64,000 nucleotides of DNA from Choristoneura fumiferana (Eukaryota > Arthropoda > Insecta > Lepidoptera > Tortricidae): positions 19,148,588 to 19,212,587 of the forward strand of contig NC_133477.1 in assembly GCF_025370935.1 (NCBI RefSeq), in the 5' to 3' direction. Shown here piece after piece: positions 20,292 through 30,460 of the stretch. The notes beneath the pieces are model-generated. The model was not told the origin of the DNA. It saw nothing but the letters and a program-made list of their open reading frames with translations, and searched no databases. Made by a program: the position numbers and the translations under genes. Within the stretch, counting starts at the first letter, position 1, and every line of letters starts with the position of its first letter.

Positions 20292-20750
20292 ACTCAGGTA
20301 ATCATTTGGAGCTTTGAAGAAATTATATGTAAGTTTACGCGATGAAAAAAATCCTTTAAATGAGAATTTTCCTACAAAAACCGTTGAATGTATATATAAT
20401 AAAAAAATCATAACTTATAGAGTACTGACTGATAACTTCAAATTCGTCCATATCGATTCCAAACCATATGAAACGGGGAGATAAGCATATTGAATAAAAT
20501 AGATAGCAAATACAGTTTTAGATAAGAAAGCGCCGAAATGTAGAGATCCATGTGGCCAAAATATACCTTTTTGAAAAGTGGACGGATAGATTTAGTTAGT
20601 GTAATATGTGGAAAATTGTTCTTAGGTACTGTAAAACGGGGTGAGTAGGGACAAAATTGAAGTTCAAACTAGATAAAAAATATTTTCATATGTGGCAAGT
20701 TGATTTTTGTAGATAAAAAATGTGACTTGAAATGTCGACAAACTTTTAAT

Positions 20751-21100
20751 CGAATATCAGTTAAAAGTCAACGTTTCGTATTTTTTCATTTCATGGAATA
20801 TTCTTTACCTCGAAGTATTTTTATACACAAATTTTTAATTTCTGGAAATATTATTTAATAGAGTTTATTTGGCAGAGCTTCATTTCATATTTTATTATTT
20901 CATACTTTTTTGAATGAAATTTAATCGAATATCAGTTAAAAGTCAACGTTTCGTATTTTTTTCATTTCATCGAATATTCTTTACCTCGAAGTATTTTTAT
21001 ACACAAATTTTTAATTTCTGGAAATATTATTTAATAGAGTTTATTTGCAGAACTTCATTTCATATTTTATTATTTCATACTTTTTTGAATGAAATTTATT
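20751..21100 (+). repeat. tandem duplication, period 175 bases
   Basis: CGAATATCAGTTAAAAGTCA begins at 20751 and again at 20926; the two units are nearly identical through ACCTCGAAGTATTTTTATAC and TTCATACTTTTTTGAATGAA. It directly precedes the minisatellite at 21109. Confidence 0.85.
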
Positions 21101-21108
21101 TATTTTGG

Positions 21109-21380
21109 GTCGCAGTGCAACCTAACCTAACCTACTTTTCTAGTAGCGATTTATTTTTGTTGGGGTCGCAGTTCTAACCTAACCTACTTTCCTGGTAGCG
21201 ATTTATTTTTGTTGGGATCGTAGTTCTAACCTAACCTACTTTTTTGGTAGCGATTTATTTTTGTTGGGGTCGCAGTTCCAACCTAACCTAACCTACTTTT
21301 CTAGTAGCGATTTATTTTTGTTGGGGTCGCAGTTCTAACTTAACCTACTTTTCTGTCGCGTTTCTAACCCAACCTAACCT
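21109..21380 (+). repeat. 60-65-base minisatellite with CCTAACCTAA blocks
   Basis: Four to five units of GTCGCAGTTCTAACCTAACC, TACTTTTCTAGTAGCG, ATTTATTTTTGTTGGG. Each unit contains one to three CCTAA blocks, identical in sequence to the insect telomeric unit (TTAGG complement), here in an interior repeat. Unit differences are mostly in the number of CCTAA blocks. Translations across it are artefacts. Confidence 0.8.
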
Positions 21381-22296
21381 GACAGGATAGTTTTTATCCC
21401 GAAAACTTGCATAGTTCCCGCGGGATTGCGATAAACTAATTTTACGCGGAAGGATTCGTGGCTAACAGCTAGTAACTAATTAGAGCAGGGTTTCTCAAAC
21501 TTATGGCTCCACGTACCCCTGTTAAAGTTTCTAGACGACAGTGAACCCCTAACCCCCAATATTATTTGTATATTATTTATTTCAATAAAAGGTAACAAAT
21601 ATAGGTAAGAATCGTCTGTTAGAGGAATATAAATGTTATCTTTTTTATTTCTTTCCACAATCGGTGTTGTCACTTTTTCGTCTATCCGCTGTCACTGAGC
21701 CCTCGTTTTTTAGGGTTTCGTAGTTCTACAAAGAAGCCTTATCGTGTCACCATGTCTGACCGGCCGCCGCTTAGTTATATAGAATCTGCTAGTGCTTGAA
21801 AGATAAAATTTTGCGTGAATACATAAAATAAAATATGAAAAAAAAAGTTTAGACGCCTTTCATAGGTTTATGCGGTACTCATAAAATCTTTCTTGAACTA
21901 TCATCTATAAACATTTTTGAACCTTTAAACTTTGTGACAGTTATCTAGGAAAATAAATACTTAATGTTTTTTTGAGAGATTTGTATTCCTCTTATTATTA
22001 ATTATATTTATTGCTTGATCATGTCATGTCATGAGTTTATTATAAACAGATAGATGTTCGGGTTGTATCTAAGCACTTAGCGCGCTATACCAAAAATACG
22101 GCACCGGAGTACTACGTAGCTGTTTTTTTAATTCCGAGAACACATTTAGAGCGGAAAATAACTAAGCAAATTTCAGTGTTTACGACTGCAATGTTATTTA
22201 CGTTATACACGTGTCGTATTGTTATGCTAAGAGCATTTTCGCGTAGCAGCAAGGGATCTAGTAGCTGCCCTTGCTGCCATCCTGTATAGACCAGAC

Positions 22297-23265
22297 TAGG
22301 GCTTCCATCCCGGGAATCGAGACTCTCGGTTTTCCGAGAGTCTCGAACCATTTTCGGTCCCGAGACTCAGAAGTTCCAGTCTCGGTGATTTTCGAGACTT
22401 CGAGACTTATTATATTCAGTCCAGCAAGACCGGACTTGTGATTGTTTACAGTCAATTATTCGGAGACAAGTAAGTCTTTTCAAAAGACAATGCGTTATTC
22501 AGGATGGTGGGTTCAAAAAACAGTTCCTTTTTCAGTAGACTTTTGTTTTAGGTACCTAGTCTTATTTTTATGCCCGGGTATCTGCCTACATTTTGAAAAC
22601 TTCGGAATCAGAGACATTAATATATAAACTTTAACTTATGATATTAAAATTTTACAGGCCACACAGACAATTTACGTATTATATACCTCTACGATAAGCA
22701 AAATCAAATGAACTTTCATAGTACTCATAAAATCCACTATACGTTAAATACTTTAATTAGCTAAGTGAACTGTGGTTATATACATATACTGTGATGATTA
22801 TGTTGTTCACTACATGATAGTACGTGATAGTACTTAACGGCGATGCATGGAAGAAATTATATTTCGTAATCTACATATTTTATGTACCCCAAGCGGATTC
22901 ATTGCATTGCAGTCGCTAACTAAACCATAAAAACGGATAGAAGAAGATTATGCGATCTTAGAGATCATAAAGAGAAATGTCATGGTTTTGGACACATGCT
23001 AAATTTTCTTAGTAAGTTTTTGAAAATGTTTACTAAAGTTTTTCAGAAACATATTCATATTTATTATATTCACATTGAATTATTATTTAAACATATTCAT
23101 ATTGATGTTTATGTATCGAAAAGTGTTATTATGACTTCAGATTCGGACCACCCGAAAGGATTTGTCGTTAAGTCTCGAAAGTCTCGAAATTTCGAGACTC
23201 CGGGACTGAAGATATAGTCTCGTCTCAGTCCCGAGACTCAAATTATTCCGAGACTGGACGCCCTA
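22297..23265. mobile_element. hAT-type non-autonomous element, 969 bases
   Basis: Flanked by direct repeats GACCAGAC at 22289-22296 and 23266-23273. Ends TAGGGCTTCCATC and GACTGGACGCCCTA give imperfect TIRs. Sub-terminal regions are packed with GAGACT/AGTCTC words in both orientations (TCTCGGTTTTCCGAGAGTCT near 22325; GTCTCGAAAGTCTCGAAATT near 23172), as in transposase-binding arrays of hAT elements. The middle is AT-rich without transposase coding. Confidence 0.8.
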
Positions 23266-23592
23266 GACCAGACCCGGCTTTGCCGCGCGAGATACACTGC
23301 AACGCCTACGTTTCCATTATAATGCTATCTCTATCTACCCATACGAAGCTAGAGCACGTAAACAAACAGAACGCGTGAGATCCCTGTTTACCTTGAACAG
23401 TAGATATGAGGTCATTTCCTTCAGACAGCGGTGTTAGATACAGATTTTATTTGGTAAGTATTCGGGTTTCGATATTGTTTAAACTATGGTCTCAACCGTT
23501 TGGGGTTAGTTTAGTACAGTCATCTGTATTAGGCTCCGTTTCCACCAGAGATGTGCGAGGATGTGTTGCGAGGCATGTGTTTGTGTGTGTGT

Positions 23593-23757
23593 GGCAGCGC
23601 TGCAGCTCTGGTTACAGGGCTACGGCACATGCTGAGCTGAGTCCTTTTCGCATCACACTACAGCACAATGTGTCTTATTTTTCTCTCTTCTCCTATTTAT
23701 GTTTTTACTGTGTTTTTGTTGTGATGTAGTGTGTTTTTCTTGTCAATAAATGTTGTG
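23593..23757 (+). repeat. dispersed repeat, inverted partner of 283-442
   Basis: GGCAGCGCTGCAGCTCTGG, GGCTACGGCACATGCTGAGC and CTTGTCAATAAATGTTGTG. It is followed by a GAGTTT/GTTTGTTT simple run. Confidence 0.6.
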
Positions 23758-23904
23758 AGTTTGAGTTTGAGTTTGTGAGTTTGTTTGTTTGTTTTTCGTG
23801 CATGAACCAATAGAAAGGCTCTGGTGCAAACAGGTGCGCGGAGCGAGGCTAGGTAACTAAATGAAGCGTTTCTATTGGTTAATTGAAATCACATTCCTCG
23901 CAAC

Positions 23905-24022
23905 TAGAGATGCAACGGATATCCGGCCAGTATCCGGTATCCGGCCTATTCGGCCACTATTTTACTATTCGGCCGAATACCGGATAGTTGCGTACTATCC
24001 GGCCGGATACCGGATGATAGAA
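23905..24022 (+). mobile_element. truncated TAGAGATGCAACGGATA element
   Basis: Begins TAGAGATGCAACGGATATCC and continues with repeated CCGGATA/TATCCGG words (TATCCGGTATCCGGCC, GGCCGGATACCGGATG). This is the usual look of one end of a hAT-like MITE; no matching TCCGTTGCATCTCTA end is found downstream. Confidence 0.5.
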
Positions 24023-24094
24023 AACTTATAGTTATGATAAAAAACTGGTATTTATTTATGAATTTATCAATTATTGACATCAGTTTATTATTCT

Positions 24095-24240
24095 AAGGGG
24101 TTGTTTCACCACCATTGATTAATTTTAACTGACGGATAAATGTGATACCGTCTCCGACTATTCAAACAAAACCAACAGGAACGACATCATATTTATCCGT
24201 CAGTTAAAATTAATCAATGGGTGGTGAAACAGCCCCTAAG
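24095..24240. mobile_element. GGGGCTGTTTCACCA-family MITE
   Basis: Ends AAGGGGTTGTTTCACCACC and GTGGTGAAACAGCCCCTAA, arms continuing ATTGATTAATTTTAACTGAC / GTCAGTTAAAATTAATCAAT and GGATAAATGTGAT / ATCATATTTATCC. A relative is at 27822-27921. Confidence 0.8.
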
Positions 24241-24351
24241 TTAATTACAAGTTGCAACCTGCACGGAGTGTCATGCGCATGTTCGAATTAGCTTAATTTA
24301 ATTGTACGTTTTCGGGGACGAAAAATAGATCTAGCTATATATATATATATA

Positions 24352-25936
24352 CACTCGAGAGCAAAAGTTTCGGGTCACTAACATTTACTTCAATATCTGG
24401 AAAACGAATAAAGCTATCGTATTAAAATAAATTGAACCTTATAGACAATTTAATGTTACTAAAATAAAATGCATAACATTTATTACTGATCATTTGTTTT
24501 ATTTTGTTTAAAACGACAAATTAAAATGGCGTCAATTTGCTTGCAAAACAAAACTGAAAACATTTAAGATTTTATATTTACAAGTAGTTTTAACGCAGTT
24601 TAGTACTTGGTATTACCCCCACGTGCTGTCTGCACTGCTGCTATGCGATTCGGCATGCTGTTCACCAAGTTTCTGAAACACTGTTGGGGAATGTTCTCCC
24701 ATTCCTCTACCAAAGCATGTTTCAAGTCACGAAGCGTAATTGAAGGAGGATCTCGCTGTCTCACACGTCGTCCGAGCTCGTCCCAGGCGTGCTCGATCGG
24801 TTAAGGTCGGGCTACGTGCTGGCCATTCCATGGACGAATATTCACCTCATCGAGGTAGGTTTCCACTACACGAGCAGTGTGGGGATGGGCGTTATCGTGC
24901 ATAAAGATAGCATTTTCACCGAGTCTTGCCATAAATGGACCGACGTGCTCGTTAAGGATTTCATCCACGTATCTTACGCCATTAAGAGTACGTTTTCGAT
25001 CAGTACTAGCTCGTTCGGCTTTCGCAGAAATTCCAGCCCAGACGAGAACGAACCACACCTTACGCCACCTTTTCTTCAATACAGGCTTGCATTAATCTTT
25101 CTCCTGGTCTTCTGCATACCTTTGACCTTCCGTCGTTTTTATACAGCATAAATTTTGATTCGTCCGAGAATATGACATTTGACCAATTTTCAATCGCCCA
25201 ATCTGAATGTTCGCGTGCATAAATTTGTCTTGCTATACGATGGTGCCGCTCGAGTTCCGGACCATTTGCGGGTCTAAATGGTTTCAAATTACCTTCAGCA
25301 AGTCGCCGTCTTACAGTCCAAGCACTAGGGTTGCTTCCACCAGCCCTAAAAAATGTTGAGTCAGTGCTGTTCCGTAAGAAATCGATTTCGCAGTATAGTG
25401 TTAACTGGATATCGATCTTCCCGTTCCGTTGTACACCTGGGTCTGCCTGTTATTGGTCTGCGTAGGTTCAAACAGTTTCTAGAAACCGCTGGCGAACACG
25501 CTGGACTGTAGACAACGATACACCGACTATTCTTGCAGTTTCTCGCTGACTTATCCCAATTTCCAGCAGCGTGAGGATTCTCGTACATTCCTCGGGTGTG
25601 AGTGACATAATTACTACTTTGATAATGACTATTGGATACTTGGGGCACTTCTTATAAACACATTTTATGACACAAAACAAAAGCAAAGACAGTTGCGAAA
25701 ATTAGAAGTTCTAATTTGAGAAAAAAGCGATCATTTTTGTTTATATTTTTTAATGGCATTACTTCACGTCAACCATATTATTTTATACAATAATGACAGG
25801 ATTATTTTTTGTACTATAAGTGTTAATAAGGATTTATTAAATTGTCTATAAGGTTCAATTTATTTCAATACGAAGCTTTATTCGTTTTCAAGATATTGAA
25901 GTAAATGTTAGTGACCCGAAACTTTTCTCTCGAGTG
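24352..25936 (-). mobile_element. Tc1-type transposon, 1585 bases, complete ends
   Basis: Terminal inverted repeats of about 100 bases begin CACTCGAGAGCAAAAGTTTC on the left; the right end is its near match (AAACTTTTCTCTCGAGTG). The element is flanked by TA on both sides (24350-24351 and 25937-25938) inside a TA-rich tract, as expected for Tc1/mariner. It contains one transposase-derived reading region on the minus strand (24600-25608). Length and architecture are those of a full-size Tc1 element. Confidence 0.9.
24600..25608 (-). pseudogene. Tc1 transposase with frameshifts
   Basis: Starts at ATG 25608-25606 with MSLTPEECTRILTLLE and a helix-turn-helix (ISQRETARIVGVSLSTVQR), continues through a GRPRCTT segment and KPFRPANGPELERHHRIA, the first catalytic Asp in VIFSDESKF, the second in FMHDNAHPHTAR, and the Glu of HAWDELGRR, then ends at TAA 24602-24600. 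That is a DD(34)E catalytic layout. Several single-base frame changes interrupt it, including two in C runs between WPARSP and HAWDELG. Total span (about 336 codons) equals a normal Tc1 transposase. The protein is inactive as written; some breaks could be sequencing errors, since the assembly shows one-base run deletions elsewhere. Confidence 0.88.
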
Positions 25937-26084
25937 TATATATTACATATTATATTATACAAGAATTGCTCGTTTAAAGGTATAAGATATCATGGGACAC
26001 TTGACACCAATTGACCTAGTCCCAAGCTAAGCAAAGCTTATAATGGTACTAGGCAACGGATGTTTACATACTTATATAGATAAA

Positions 26085-26305
26085 CATAGCTTTTGCCCGC
26101 GTGGAATTCGGTTATCTATCGCGCGCTGTTCCCTCGGGAACTGCATTTTTCCGGGATAAAAAGTAGCCTATGTCACTCTCTGGCCCATAAACTATCTCTA
26201 TGCCAAAAATCACGTCGATCCGTCGCTCCGTTTTGACGTGAAGGACGGACAAACATACGAACATACAAAAACACACTTTCGCATTTATAATATTGGTATG
26301 GATAC
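26085..26305 (+). repeat. copy of the 1730-1897 repeat family
   Basis: ATAGCTTTTGCCCGCGTGG, CATTTTTCCGGGATAAAAAG, CCCATAAACTATCTCTATGC and TTTATAATATTGGTATGGAT. The inverted copy is at 6165-6370. Confidence 0.7.
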
Positions 26306-26415
26306 ATACTTAAATACATACGAGTATTAAACATCCAAAACCCAAGAACAAACATTCGTATTATTCATACAAATATTTGGAAAACGTATGCAATAGTCTC
26401 GGTGTTCCCATCCCA

Positions 26416-26560
26416 GTGCCCTTAGTGTAAGTTTTCGGTTACAAAATACGTCTCGACTGCGTTCCGCTAGAGGCGCTGTTCGTGTTTCCATATAAATTGA
26501 GATTTTAACGCGAACGCGATCGAGATGTATTTTGTAACCGAAAACTTACACTGAGGGCAC
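26416..26560. mobile_element. free copy of the GTGCCCTTAGTGT MITE
   Basis: Ends GTGCCCTTAGTGTAAGTTTT and AAAACTTACACTGAGGGCAC. It matches 8254-8444 but lacks part of the left inner arm, so the foldback is asymmetric. Confidence 0.75.
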
Positions 26561-27203
26561 AGATCGGGATGAACGAATGGACGTAAAATCCCGAAGTCTC
26601 AACCGCTAGGAATACTTAGACATGAAATTTTGCATAGGTGTTTTTGAAGCAACATAATTGACAAGATTTCATATTTCTAAGACTTATAATTTGATTCGTT
26701 CTCTGTTTGGAAAGAGAAAGACGCTGATATTTTTAAAATTTCGCTACGATCATTTATTAATTTATTACAAATTTTTCAAGATGCGCTTATTCTAACTCCA
26801 AAACTACCACACAATAGATCCACTACCTTTGTCTAGTCTCTATTTAAAAAAAAAAGATCACGTAAATCTGACGTATACGTTGTCAAAATTATGACAGCTC
26901 CTTTTTCTGGTGAAAAAGGCAAAGGAAACATCTATTCTGTGGTAGTTTTGGCAAATTCAGATACTTATATTTTTAATTTTTTTTTGTATTTTTTAAATAT
27001 GGAGAAATAAATTATAATAAATATTTTCACATGTTCAGGAGGCAAAACTCTTGCGATTCCTGTAGTCAGTTAAAGGTGTTAAAAGAATGAAATCTTGTCA
27101 ATTATGACCTCGATGCAATTCATGACCATATTATGTAGAAAGATCGCGCAATTTCAATTCAACTGGCAAATCTGGCGGCGAAGCTACAACAGGTATAGAC
27201 CAA
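26561..27203. other. AT-rich, nothing assigned
   Basis: No recognisable gene or repeat; a poly-A run near 26846 and A/T-rich tracts only. Confidence 0.4.
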
Positions 27204-27358
27204 CCCCCTTATTCATAAACGACAATCAAACCTATTTTAGTTAAGATGCCGCTAAAATTCGTTTGTCCTTATCTGTCACTTCGACATTTGTATTTGTTAG
27301 AAAGGGACAAAGCATTTGTTAGTTAACATAGGCTTGTTAAGTTTTATGAATAAGGGGG
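27204..27358. mobile_element. CCCCCTTATTCATAAA MITE
   Basis: Ends CCCCCTTATTCATAAACG and TTTATGAATAAGGGGG with inner AACCTATTTTAGTTAA / TTAGTTAACATAGGC. 155 bases, non-coding. Confidence 0.75.
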
Positions 27359-27437
27359 CAAGTGAATAATGTTTTATCATCGTATTTTGTCGGATATGTT
27401 CATATTTATCTTGCTTTCTTAATTAGCTTCATTAAAC

Positions 27438-27780
27438 CAAGGCTCGAAACCGGTTTATAAAATAGTGGTAAATACTTACCGGTTTATTTCGGTTTAACTC
27501 CGAACTCTCACAAGAACGCGAACGTTTTTAAGAACTTAACTATAACCTAAATAAACCGGTTTGTTCGTCGAGTGACAGCTGGCCGCCGGCGGCGACGTTT
27601 ATCCTGCGCCGGAATAAACCGGTTTGTATTGTTCTAAACCGGTTAATCTGACAAGAACTTTATGGAAATGTTCCCTTAAAAACCGGTTTAAAAATAACGT
27701 TTGAGCGAACGAAACCAAAATGAAAAGGTTTTGCGTACAAGTATAACGGTTTGGAAAGTTTAACCGGTATCCGAGCCTTG
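27438..27780. mobile_element. hAT-type MITE with CAAGGCTCG ends
   Basis: Flanked by direct repeats CATTAAAC at 27430-27437 and 27781-27788. Ends CAAGGCTCGAAACCGG and CCGGTATCCGAGCCTTG. The interior repeats AAACCGGTTTA many times in both orientations, a plausible array of transposase-binding sites. 343 bases, no coding. Confidence 0.85.
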
Positions 27781-27821
27781 CATTAAACTTCAGTAAGCTA
27801 GTTGAGCAAGCAAGATAAATA

Positions 27822-27921
27822 TTAAAGGGCTGTTTCACCATCCATTTAATAGCGTTAACCAACGGTTAAATGTGATGCCGCCAGTTAACACTAATCAATG
27901 GATGGTGAAACAGCCCTTAAT
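27822..27921. mobile_element. GGGCTGTTTCACCA MITE (short)
   Basis: Ends TTAAAGGGCTGTTTCACCAT and ATGGTGAAACAGCCCTTAA; inner CGTTAACCAACGGTTAA. Relative of 24095-24240. Confidence 0.8.
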
Positions 27922-28202
27922 ATCAACTTTTCCGACAAAATACAATGGCTGAGCGAGCATTCACTACATCTGTAAATAAATGCTATATAGTGCTATAGTT
28001 AAAATCATAAAATCAGTTGCAAAAAATGTCGAGGACACTACGTTTCGTTTATTTATAAATGTGTCAGTAAGGTCAAACCACTATTAGTGACGCTGCATAG
28101 TACTAATATTATATATGATTCAAAACGCATATACAGCTACGCAACGCAACGTAACAGTATGTTAGTATCTAGTATTAAATTAGACTTCTATAGCATCTGA
28201 TT

Positions 28203-28545
28203 TTTAACCCCCGACGCAAAAAGAGGGGTGTTACAAGTTTGACCGCTTTGTGTGTCTGTCTGTGGCACCGTAGCTCTTGAACGGGTGGACCGATTTGAAT
28301 GCGGTTTTTTTTATTCGAAAGCAGATTTTCTAGCGATGGTTCTTAGACATGTTTCATCAAAATCGGTTTAGCCGTTTTTGAGATACTGAACCTTGTATAA
28401 GCAAAATGGTTTCGCTCGAGTGCCGATGCGCATTGAGAGATCAGATAATGTCTACGAGTATATAAAATTTTAAGGAACAGCATTGACTGACGCCCCTTCC
28501 TTATCTACTAAATAACACCCCTCTTATTGCGTCGGGGGTTAAAAA
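28203..28545. repeat. two-ended form of the AACCCCCGAC repeat family
   Basis: Starts TTTTTAACCCCCGACGCAA and ends TTGCGTCGGGGGTTAAAAA, so this copy is bounded by inverted ends although its interior (CCGATTTGAATGCGG, GTTTTTGAGATACTG) is the minus-strand version of the family at 7495-7760. It suggests the family has a TIR-like terminus or that a second copy inserted tail to tail. Confidence 0.65.
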
Positions 28546-28609
28546 CACTCATTGTCTGTCATTAAACTGTTTCATACACCTTTCACTTCACATGAGAAAA
28601 ATTAAAGCC

Positions 28610-29470
28610 AACGCCTTTGTTAACAGAGCCTGTAAAACGGGAACACCCAAATACTCCGAAATATTTTATTCCGAATTTGCTAAAACTCCGATTCTCAGAA
28701 TTCCTAAGACATATAATTCCGATTACTTAAAAACACGAAATTTATTTTTCCGAATTTCAAAATATCGATTTTTTTTTAATATCCGATTTTTAAAACTCCG
28801 AAGAATGAAAAGCACGAAATGTTATTGGCCCGAAGTACAGTATTCCGATTATAAATTTTCCGAAATGACATCGCTAATTCGGAAATATGACATTCGGTAA
28901 AATAAACTTCGTGGTTTTAATAATCGGAATCTTGATTTCCAATCTTGAATTTCGAATCAATCAATTTAGATAAATTGATCTGCATACTTAGGTTAGGTTA
29001 GGTTAGAATTGCGACAAGGCGCGAAGCGCCATAACTGCGCGGAATAGGAGCTCCGCGAAGCGGAGCTCCGTCGACCTTGTGTCACATTGCTGAAAATCAA
29101 TAACAGTATATACTGTTTTAGGCTAATCTACATACCTTAAGTTAATAAGTCGGGATTTATTATTGATCGGTGTAATGATATTCGGAATTTTGAAAATCGG
29201 TATTTTAGTAATCGGAATTCGTATTTTTGACCTTTCGGATTATTATTGAGTCGGACTTCTTATTGTTCGGTTTATTAAAATTCGGAATTTTGAACATCGT
29301 CATTTTAAACATTAGGTATTTTTAATCGTCGGATTTATCAAAATCGAATTTATGAAGAATCGGAATAGTCATATTAGGAGTTTTAAAACATTCGGAATTA
29401 TAAAAATCGGTATTTTGAAGTTCGTGATTCCGACTTTCGAAATTTCGTTTTTCGTATTTATGTAGTGTAC
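28610..29470. repeat. mirror-symmetric region of degenerate TTCCGAA / TTCGGAA motifs
   Basis: The left half (to about 28915) repeats forms of ATTCCGAATTT and CTCCGATTTTTAAAA; the right half (29150-29460) repeats ATTCGGAATTTTGAAAATCG and similar. The middle holds TTAGGTTAGGTTAGG and a perfect hairpin GGAGCTCCGCGAAGCGGAGC (29047-29067). A 102-codon open frame at 28592-28900 follows from the motif and is not a gene. The right half recurs at 44057-44470, starting exactly at the N-gap. Confidence 0.6.
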
Positions 29471-29517
29471 CCCTGTAAAACTCATAATACAAAAATTTTG
29501 ATGGATATGAAATGAAA

Positions 29518-29765
29518 ATAACCTAACCAACAAAAAAGTTGGAAAGCCCCCGACTTTGTCACTTCAAAGTTCAATATCTCAAAAACGGCTAAACCGATTT
29601 TCATAAAACATGTCTAAGAACCATCACTATAAAACCTGCTATCAAATAAAAAAAAACGCATTCAAATCGGTCCACCCGTTTAAGAGCTACGATGCCACAG
29701 ACAAACAGTCAGACACATAGCGGTCAAACTTATAATAACACCCCTCTTTTTGCGTCGGGGGTTAA
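29518..29765 (+). repeat. AACCCCCGAC repeat family copy
   Basis: AACCTAACCAACAAAAAAGT to GCGTCGGGGGTTAA, as at 7495-7760. The second-copy counterpart 44520-44735 has several one-base losses and a 30-base deletion. Confidence 0.7.
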
Positions 29766-30224
29766 TGAAATAAAAAGTTTTTATATATTTCATGAATTAT
29801 CTCTTCTGGATGGATTACCACCTGACTTATCATTATTGTTTACCTAATTAGTTAGGTACAATATTATTTTTATTAAAATTATAAATAAATACTAGCCGTT
29901 GCCTGCGACTCCGTCTGCGTTGAAGTATGAAAAATAATTTACGTGTAATTCTCAGACCGACCGAATATGCACAAAAAAAAACCATAAAAATCGGTCAAGC
30001 CGTTTCGGAGGAGTTTCGCCACAAACATTATGACACGAGAATATTATATATTAGAAAAAATTGTCTACTAGCTATTTTCGGTATTAAGAAATGGTGGCAG
30101 CTTCATTGTAATTTACCATTGTGCCCAATAAACATTTAAACATTTGTGGCAGCATATTAAATAGACCCAAGAACGGCGTCTTTGACCTAATTTCTAACTA
30201 ATAAGAAGCAAGTCATCGCTCCAT

Positions 30225-30460
30225 CTCGTTGGAGGCCTACCAACAGCTCGTCTCCCGTCGAGAACCTGACCCCATCGGCCATCAGTCCTGCGAGCAATGT
30301 GCCCCGCCCACTGCCTTCAGTTTCATGTCGGTAACCTTAGTTCTACTGGTTAAGATCGCGGGATCGCGTTGGATGCGGAAAGCACAAGACCGGTCCGAGT
30401 GGAGAGCCTTGGGGAGGCCTATGTCCAGCAGTGAAGCTCTTTCGGCTGACATGATGAAGA
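30225..30460. repeat. inverted pair of RTE LINE tail fragments
   Basis: The left part (CGTTGGAGGCCTACCAACAG, AATGTGCCCCGCCCACTGCC) reads on the minus strand; the right part (CGTTGGATGCGGAAAGCAC, GGAGAGCCTTGGGGAGGCC, CAGCAGTGAAGCTC) reads on the plus strand. Both are pieces of the RTE C-terminal/3' region. The counterpart in the second copy is 45815-46030. Confidence 0.55.

Noticed and set aside
24607..25151. Plus-strand frames up to 120 codons
   Set aside because: Antisense shadows of the Tc1 transposase.
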